The notes under the pieces were generated by a model. That model was not told where the DNA came from and searched no databases. It saw only the letters and a program-made list of their open reading frames with translations. Source: Micromonospora ureilytica (lineage in GTDB: Bacteria > Actinomycetota > Actinomycetes > Mycobacteriales > Micromonosporaceae). From it: 64,000 nucleotides of DNA. The position numbers and the translations under genes were made by a program. Within the stretch, counting starts at the first letter, position 1, and each line of letters starts with the position of its first letter. The DNA lies in assembly GCF_015751765.1 (NCBI RefSeq), contig NZ_JADOTX010000001.1, positions 3,038,001 to 3,102,000 of the forward strand, in the 5' to 3' direction. Positions 60,026 through 64,000 of this stretch are shown in pieces.

Positions 60026-60592
60026 TCAAACGGTCAGCAGGGCGTGTACGGGACGTGGTGCCAGTCGCTCACGCCCGCCCAGGAAACCGAGCTCCAGCAG
60101 CACGGTGAAGCCGGTGACGGTGCCGCCGGCCCGCTCGACCAGGTCCAGTGTCGCCTCGGCGGTGCCACCGGTGGCCAGCACGTCGTCGACCACCAGCACC
60201 CGGTGCCCGGCGGTGAAGGCGTCCTCGTGCACTTCCAGGGTGGCCTCGCCGTACTCCAGCGCGTAGGAGACCGAGTGCGCCGGGCGGGGCAGCTTGCCGG
60301 CCTTGCGCACCGGCACCACGCCCACCCCGGTCGCGTACGCGATGGCCGCCGCGACGACGAACCCACGCGCCTCGATGCCGACCACCACGTCGAAGCTGTC
60401 CCGCCCGTGGTACGCGATGACCTCGTCGATCACCTCACGGAAGACCTTGCCGTCGGCGAACAGTGGCATCAGGTCCTTGAACAGGACGCCGGGCTTGGGA
60501 AAGTCGGGCACGTCCAGCACCCGGCTGGCAACCAGTCGGGCGACCTCCGGGCCACTGTCCCCGCGCGCTGCGGTGCTGTGCGTCTCCGTCAC
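60026..60592 (-). CDS. apt: Adenine phosphoribosyltransferase
   Basis: 188 residues. It salvages adenine to AMP with PRPP. VPDFPKPGVLFKDLMPLFADG is the conserved N-terminus. VVVGIEARGFVVAAAIA and the PRPP motif VLVVDDVLATGGTAEATL lie near residues 70 and 130. GTG start with AAGGAGAG about 11 nt upstream. It lies between secF and relA as in other actinobacteria. A 15-nt copy of its 3' end (one mismatch) lies at 59998-60012. Confidence 0.96.
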   Translation of the reverse strand: MTETHSTAARGDSGPEVARLVASRVLDVPDFPKPGVLFKDLMPLFADGKVFREVIDEVIAYHGRDSFDVVVGIEARGFVVAAAIAYATGVGVVPVRKAGKLPRPAHSVSYALEYGEATLEVHEDAFTAGHRVLVVDDVLATGGTAEATLDLVERAGGTVTGFTVLLELGFLGGRERLAPRPVHALLTV

Positions 60593-60617
60593 GGCTGTTT
60601 CGCTCTCCTTCGACGAC

Positions 60618-60653
60618 GAACGGCGTCCGGCAACAGCATGCCGGACGCCGTTC
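60618..60653 (-). terminator. Terminator after secDF
   Basis: A perfect 14-bp stem (GAACGGCGTCCGGC at 60618-60631, complement at 60640-60653) with an 8-nt loop lies 18 nt downstream of the secF stop and upstream of apt on the minus strand. Confidence 0.8.
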
Positions 60654-60670
60654 GGGTGTTTCCTGTCGGG

Positions 60671-61867
60671 TCAGCGCCGCTTGGCGCCACCCGGCCGGTT
60701 GCCGCCGCCACCCGGGCGACCGCCCCGGGCGCCGGTGGCCCGCTTGCCCGCCGGGCGAGCGCCCACCTTGGGGGCGGCACCGGCCAACGCGGCGGCGTCC
60801 TGGTCGACCGGCTCGTCGGTCGCGTCGGCCTGGTCCACCGGACCGGCGGCACCCTTACCGGTGACCTCGCCGCGGCTGACCGCGCCCCGCCGGGTCAGGA
60901 CGCGCTTGTTGTGCGCCTGGATCCGCGGGTCGTAGTTCTTCAGCAGCGCCAGCAGCGGGGTGGCCACCAGGATGGAGGTCAGGAACGCCACAGCCATACC
61001 GACGAACAGCACCAGACCGAGGTCCTTCAGCGTGCCGGCGCCGAGCAGGCCGGCACCGATGAAGAGCAGACCGCCTACCGGCAGCAGGGCGACCACCGAG
61101 GTGTTCAACGACCGCATCAGGCTCTGGTTGACGGCCAGGTTGGACGCCTCGGCGTACGTCTGGTTGTTGTTGGCGGTGATGCCCCGGGTGTTCTCCTGGA
61201 CCTTGTCGAAGACCACCACCACGTCGTAGAGCGCGAAGCCCAGGATCGTCAGGAAGCCGATGATCGTCGACGGGGTGACCTCGAAGCCGACAAGCGAGTA
61301 GATGCCGGCGGTGAGGATCAGGTTCGTGATCAGCGAGGCGACCGCAGCCACGGCCATCCGCCACTCGAAGCGCAGGATCAGGTAGACCATCACCAGCGCG
61401 ATGAAGATGACCAGACCGAGCACCGCCCGCTCGGTCACCTGGCTGCCCCAGGCCTCACTGACCTGGTTGCTGCTGATCTGGTCGGCGTTGATGCCGAGGT
61501 CCTCGGCGATCTGGGCCTTGACCGCGTTGGCCTGCTCGACGGTGAGCTGCGGCGTGCGCAGCTCGTAGGAGTCGCCGCCCGTGCCGCCGACCTTCTGCGT
61601 GGTGGCCACCGTGACGCCGGTGTTCTCGGCGGCGAGGGCCGAGTTGACCTCCCGCTCGGCGTCGTCCAGGGTGCCGACGCTTGCCGGCACCTGGAACGAG
61701 TTACCGCCGGCAAACTCGATGCCCAGGCTGAACCCACGGATCGAGAAGCTGAGGATCGCGATCAGGACCAGGACCCCGGCGACGCCGAACCAGAGCTTGC
61801 GCCGGCCGACGATGTTGAGACCGGCCTCGCCGTTGTAGAGGCGGCTCGCCAGACCGTTTTCAGCCAT
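60671..61867 (-). CDS. secF: Protein translocase subunit SecF
   Basis: 398 residues with six membrane segments. It starts SRLYNGEAGLNIVGRRKLWFG. The SecD/SecF signature SLGIEFAGGNSFQV is near residue 47, and the channel residues are in LTILGFALYDVVVVFDKVQEN. The C-terminal ~75 residues are a Gly/Ala/Arg-rich cytoplasmic tail. With SecD it uses the proton gradient to pull exported proteins through SecYEG. The ATG lies one base after the secD stop. Confidence 0.97.
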   Translation of the reverse strand: MAENGLASRLYNGEAGLNIVGRRKLWFGVAGVLVLIAILSFSIRGFSLGIEFAGGNSFQVPASVGTLDDAEREVNSALAAENTGVTVATTQKVGGTGGDSYELRTPQLTVEQANAVKAQIAEDLGINADQISSNQVSEAWGSQVTERAVLGLVIFIALVMVYLILRFEWRMAVAAVASLITNLILTAGIYSLVGFEVTPSTIIGFLTILGFALYDVVVVFDKVQENTRGITANNNQTYAEASNLAVNQSLMRSLNTSVVALLPVGGLLFIGAGLLGAGTLKDLGLVLFVGMAVAFLTSILVATPLLALLKNYDPRIQAHNKRVLTRRGAVSRGEVTGKGAAGPVDQADATDEPVDQDAAALAGAAPKVGARPAGKRATGARGGRPGGGGNRPGGAKRR

Positions 61868-61868
61868 C

Positions 61869-63770
61869 TCAGGCCTCCTTGGCGCGCGGGTTGCGGGGCT
61901 GAGTCGGCTGGTTGCGGGCCGGCAGTGCCCGGCCCAGACCGCTGACCCGCGGGGACAGGAACGCCCGGGTCCGGGCGAACATCGTCATGATCGGGTGCCG
62001 GAAGAGGAAGACCACCACCAGGTCGAGCACGGTGGCCAGGCCGAGCGCGAACGCGAAGCCCTTGACCGTGCCGACCGAGACCACGTAGAGCACCACTGCG
62101 GAGAGCAGGGTGATCGCGTTGGCCGAGATGATCGTCCGACGGGCCCGGATCCAGGCGCGGGGCACCGCGCTACGCGGACTGCGCCCCTCCCGGATCTCGT
62201 CTTTCAGTCGTTCGAAGTAGATGACGAACGAGTCCGCCGCCACACCGAGCGAGACGATCATTCCGGCGATGCCGGCGAGGGTGAGCGTGAAGCCGATCTG
62301 CCGGCCGAGCACCACGAGCGCGCCGAAGACCAGCAGCGCGGAGAGGATGAGGCTCAGGAAGATCACCGAGCCGAGCAGCCGGTAGTAGAAGAACGCGTAG
62401 ACGATGACCAGCAGCATGCCGATGCCCGCGGCGAGCAGACCGGCGCGCAGGTGGCTGGCACCCAGCGTGGCAGTGACGTTCTGCGCCTCCTGCTGCTCGA
62501 AGGTCACCGGCAGCGCGCCGTAGCGGAGCTGGCCGGCGAGGGTGCTGGCGTCCTTCTGGGTGAAGGTGCCGGTGATCTGGGAGTTGCCGGTCAGCACGCC
62601 CTGGATCTCCGGGGAGGAGACGATCTCGTTGTCCAGGACGACGGCCACCCGGCACTTGCCGTCCTGACCCAGCGCGGTCGCGTCGCAGGCCTGGCCCTCG
62701 TTGTTGAACGCCTCACGAGTCAGCGAGGTCCACTTGCCCTGGCCGTCGCCGGTGAAGTCCAGGCTGACCACCCAGGCGTTGGTCTGGTCGAGCACCGCGT
62801 CGGCGTCGGACACGTCGGTGCCCAGCACCTTGGCCTTGTCGAGCAGGTACTTCGACGCGCCGTCCTCGCAGGACACCACCTGCTGGTTGGCGTCGGAGAT
62901 CGACGCCGGGGGGCGCTGGTCGAGCTGCGTACAGCCGATCGTCGGCACGTTGAACTGCATCTGCGCCGGGAGCACCGCGATCTCCTGCGGAGACAGCGTG
63001 CCGAACGGCTTGAGCTTCTCGGCCAGCGACGGGTCGGCGGTCAGGTCGGCCGGGGCCTGCAGCCCGTTGGCGGCCTGCCACGCGGCTGCGCCGATCTTCT
63101 GCTCGACGGCCTTGCGCTGCTCCTCGATGCTGGCCGGCACCGGCTCGGCGCTGGCGCTGGGCGCGGCGGCGCTCGGCGAGGCCGTGGCGGACGCGGAGGG
63201 GGTAGGCGTGGCGCTGGGCGACGCCGGGGCCATTCCGCCCTGACCGCCGCTGGGCGACGAGGTCACCTTCGGCGAGGCGCTGCCCGTCGGGGTCGGCGTC
63301 GCGCTGCCGGTCGGGGCGGCGCTGCCGGACGGGACCGGCGTGGCGGCGGGCGGCGCCTCGGCCACGCCACTGCCGGAGGCGGCCTTGAGCACCTTGCGGA
63401 AGCGCAGCTCGGCCGCGCTGCCCACGTCGGTGAGATCCCGGTTCTCACCGGGCAGGGAGATGACGATGTTGCGGTTGCCCTCGGTGACCACCTCGGCCTC
63501 GGCCACGCCGAACGCGTTGACCCGGCTCTCGATGATCTCGCGGGCCTCCTCGAGGTTCTCCGCCGTCGGGGGCTTGCCGTCGACGCTGTTGGTCGCCTCC
63601 AGTGTCACCCGCGTGCCGCCGATGAGGTCCAGGCCGAGCTTGGGCTCGAGCCGGTCCTTCCAACTGCCGCTGGCGCCAGCGAAGAACACCAAAAGATAGA
63701 GGACCACGAAGATGAACCCGAGCACGGCGAGCTGCCGCCCGGGGCGCATCTGTCCCTGAGGTGGTGCCAC
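61869..63770 (-). CDS. secD: Protein translocase subunit SecD with low-complexity P1 insertion
   Basis: 633 residues. First membrane helix (LAVLGFIFVVLYLLVFFAGA), signature LGLDLIGGTRVTLEA, periplasmic P1 domain and five C-terminal helices (GASHLRAGLLAAGIGMLLVIVYAFFYYRLLG onward, ending RHPIMTMFARTRAFLSPR). Between about residues 133 and 225 an extracytoplasmic run rich in Ala/Pro/Ser/Thr interrupts P1. GTG at 63770 starts VAPPQGQMRPGRQLAVLG; longer in-frame starts exist upstream, but that sequence is not SecD-like. Confidence 0.96.
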   Translation of the reverse strand: MAPPQGQMRPGRQLAVLGFIFVVLYLLVFFAGASGSWKDRLEPKLGLDLIGGTRVTLEATNSVDGKPPTAENLEEAREIIESRVNAFGVAEAEVVTEGNRNIVISLPGENRDLTDVGSAAELRFRKVLKAASGSGVAEAPPAATPVPSGSAAPTGSATPTPTGSASPKVTSSPSGGQGGMAPASPSATPTPSASATASPSAAAPSASAEPVPASIEEQRKAVEQKIGAAAWQAANGLQAPADLTADPSLAEKLKPFGTLSPQEIAVLPAQMQFNVPTIGCTQLDQRPPASISDANQQVVSCEDGASKYLLDKAKVLGTDVSDADAVLDQTNAWVVSLDFTGDGQGKWTSLTREAFNNEGQACDATALGQDGKCRVAVVLDNEIVSSPEIQGVLTGNSQITGTFTQKDASTLAGQLRYGALPVTFEQQEAQNVTATLGASHLRAGLLAAGIGMLLVIVYAFFYYRLLGSVIFLSLILSALLVFGALVVLGRQIGFTLTLAGIAGMIVSLGVAADSFVIYFERLKDEIREGRSPRSAVPRAWIRARRTIISANAITLLSAVVLYVVSVGTVKGFAFALGLATVLDLVVVFLFRHPIMTMFARTRAFLSPRVSGLGRALPARNQPTQPRNPRAKEA

Positions 63771-64000
63771 GGCTGTCCTGTCTCCCTGTACGGTCGCGCC
63801 GCTGTCGCAGCGGCGGCGGTGTCGGGCCGGGGGTCCCGCCCGACGGGGTCTGCCTTGAGCCGACGGAATGCCGACACGAGGACCGGGCACCCCGGCGCGG
63901 AACGCCGACGGTCACGGGAACGTGCCGACGCCCGGCGTCGACCCAACTATCCAGTTTTCACGTCTCGCCCGCTGCCCCGTTCGGGCGCGACGACCCGGAA
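63771..64000 (-). other. Region upstream of secD; possible end of a neighbouring gene
   Basis: 230 nt with no complete gene. A minus-strand frame enters from the right edge and stops at 63947-63949 after 17 codons (ending RDVKTG). In actinobacteria yajC usually precedes secD, so this could be its 3' end, but 17 codons are too few to tell. The rest should be the secD leader and promoter. Confidence 0.25.

Noticed and set aside
63947..64000. Calling the right-edge frame yajC
   Set aside because: Seventeen codons without a diagnostic motif cannot support the name; kept only as a possibility in the region note.

Overview
The window is a very GC-rich actinomycete chromosome segment. GTG and occasional TTG starts, strong codon-position GC bias, a BldD developmental regulator, split secD/secF and the gene order around alaS and aro point to the Micromonosporaceae, most likely Micromonospora or a close relative; the genus is an inference from general resemblance. 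No rRNA, tRNA, insertion sequence, phage or CRISPR array was found.

Layout, left to right, mostly on the minus strand. (1) 1-10.1 kb: de novo pyrimidine operon pyrR-pyrB-pyrC-carA-carB-pyrD with a partial pyrF at the edge and a biotin gene, bioA, between pyrD and pyrF. A PyrR-binding hairpin abuts the pyrR ribosome binding site. (2) 10.3-13.5 kb: divergent bldD, then nusB, efp, aroQ and aroB. (3) 13.5-15.3 kb: a WYL regulator and divergent alpha/beta hydrolase inserted between aroB and aroK. (4) 15.4-17.1 kb: aroK and aroC. (5) 17.2-30.7 kb: an exopolysaccharide island between aroC and aroE. It has a GT2 glycosyltransferase, a split Alg13/Alg14 (PssE/PssD) transferase, a small-molecule kinase-fold protein, a PAPS-type sulfotransferase, Wzx-like flippase, Wzy-like polymerase, a Wzz protein with a degenerate tyrosine-kinase domain, a hexapeptide acyltransferase, a secreted propeller protein and a secreted GH26-like glycosidase. 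(6) 30.9-42.2 kb: aroE, mltG, ruvX, alaS, two small membrane proteins, a 1072-residue disordered single-pass protein and rarA. (7) 42.3-45.9 kb: accessory GNAT, MFS/ArsR and SDR genes. (8) aspS. (9) 47.9-53.0 kb: accessory tandem DUF998 genes, a streptogrisin-like protease, an HxlR/thioesterase pair and an acyl-ACP desaturase. (10) 53.0-64 kb: hisS, a metallo-beta-lactamase hydrolase, two membrane cyclophilins, relA, apt, secF and secD.

The picture is a conserved actinobacterial housekeeping backbone (secDF-apt-relA-hisS-aspS-rarA-alaS-ruvX-mltG-aro-efp-nusB-bldD-pyr) broken at several junctions by accessory modules. Several junctions carry long nested inverted repeats. The backbone genes are tightly coupled with 1-8 nt overlaps. 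The accessory genes often look leaderless, with a TAnnnT-type -10 box 6-7 nt before the start codon. The most unusual items are the sulfotransferase-containing polysaccharide island with its pseudokinase Wzz, a 60-nt repeat-like insertion kept in frame inside pyrC, the nested palindromes, and a cyclophilin-fold protein that has lost its catalytic arginine.
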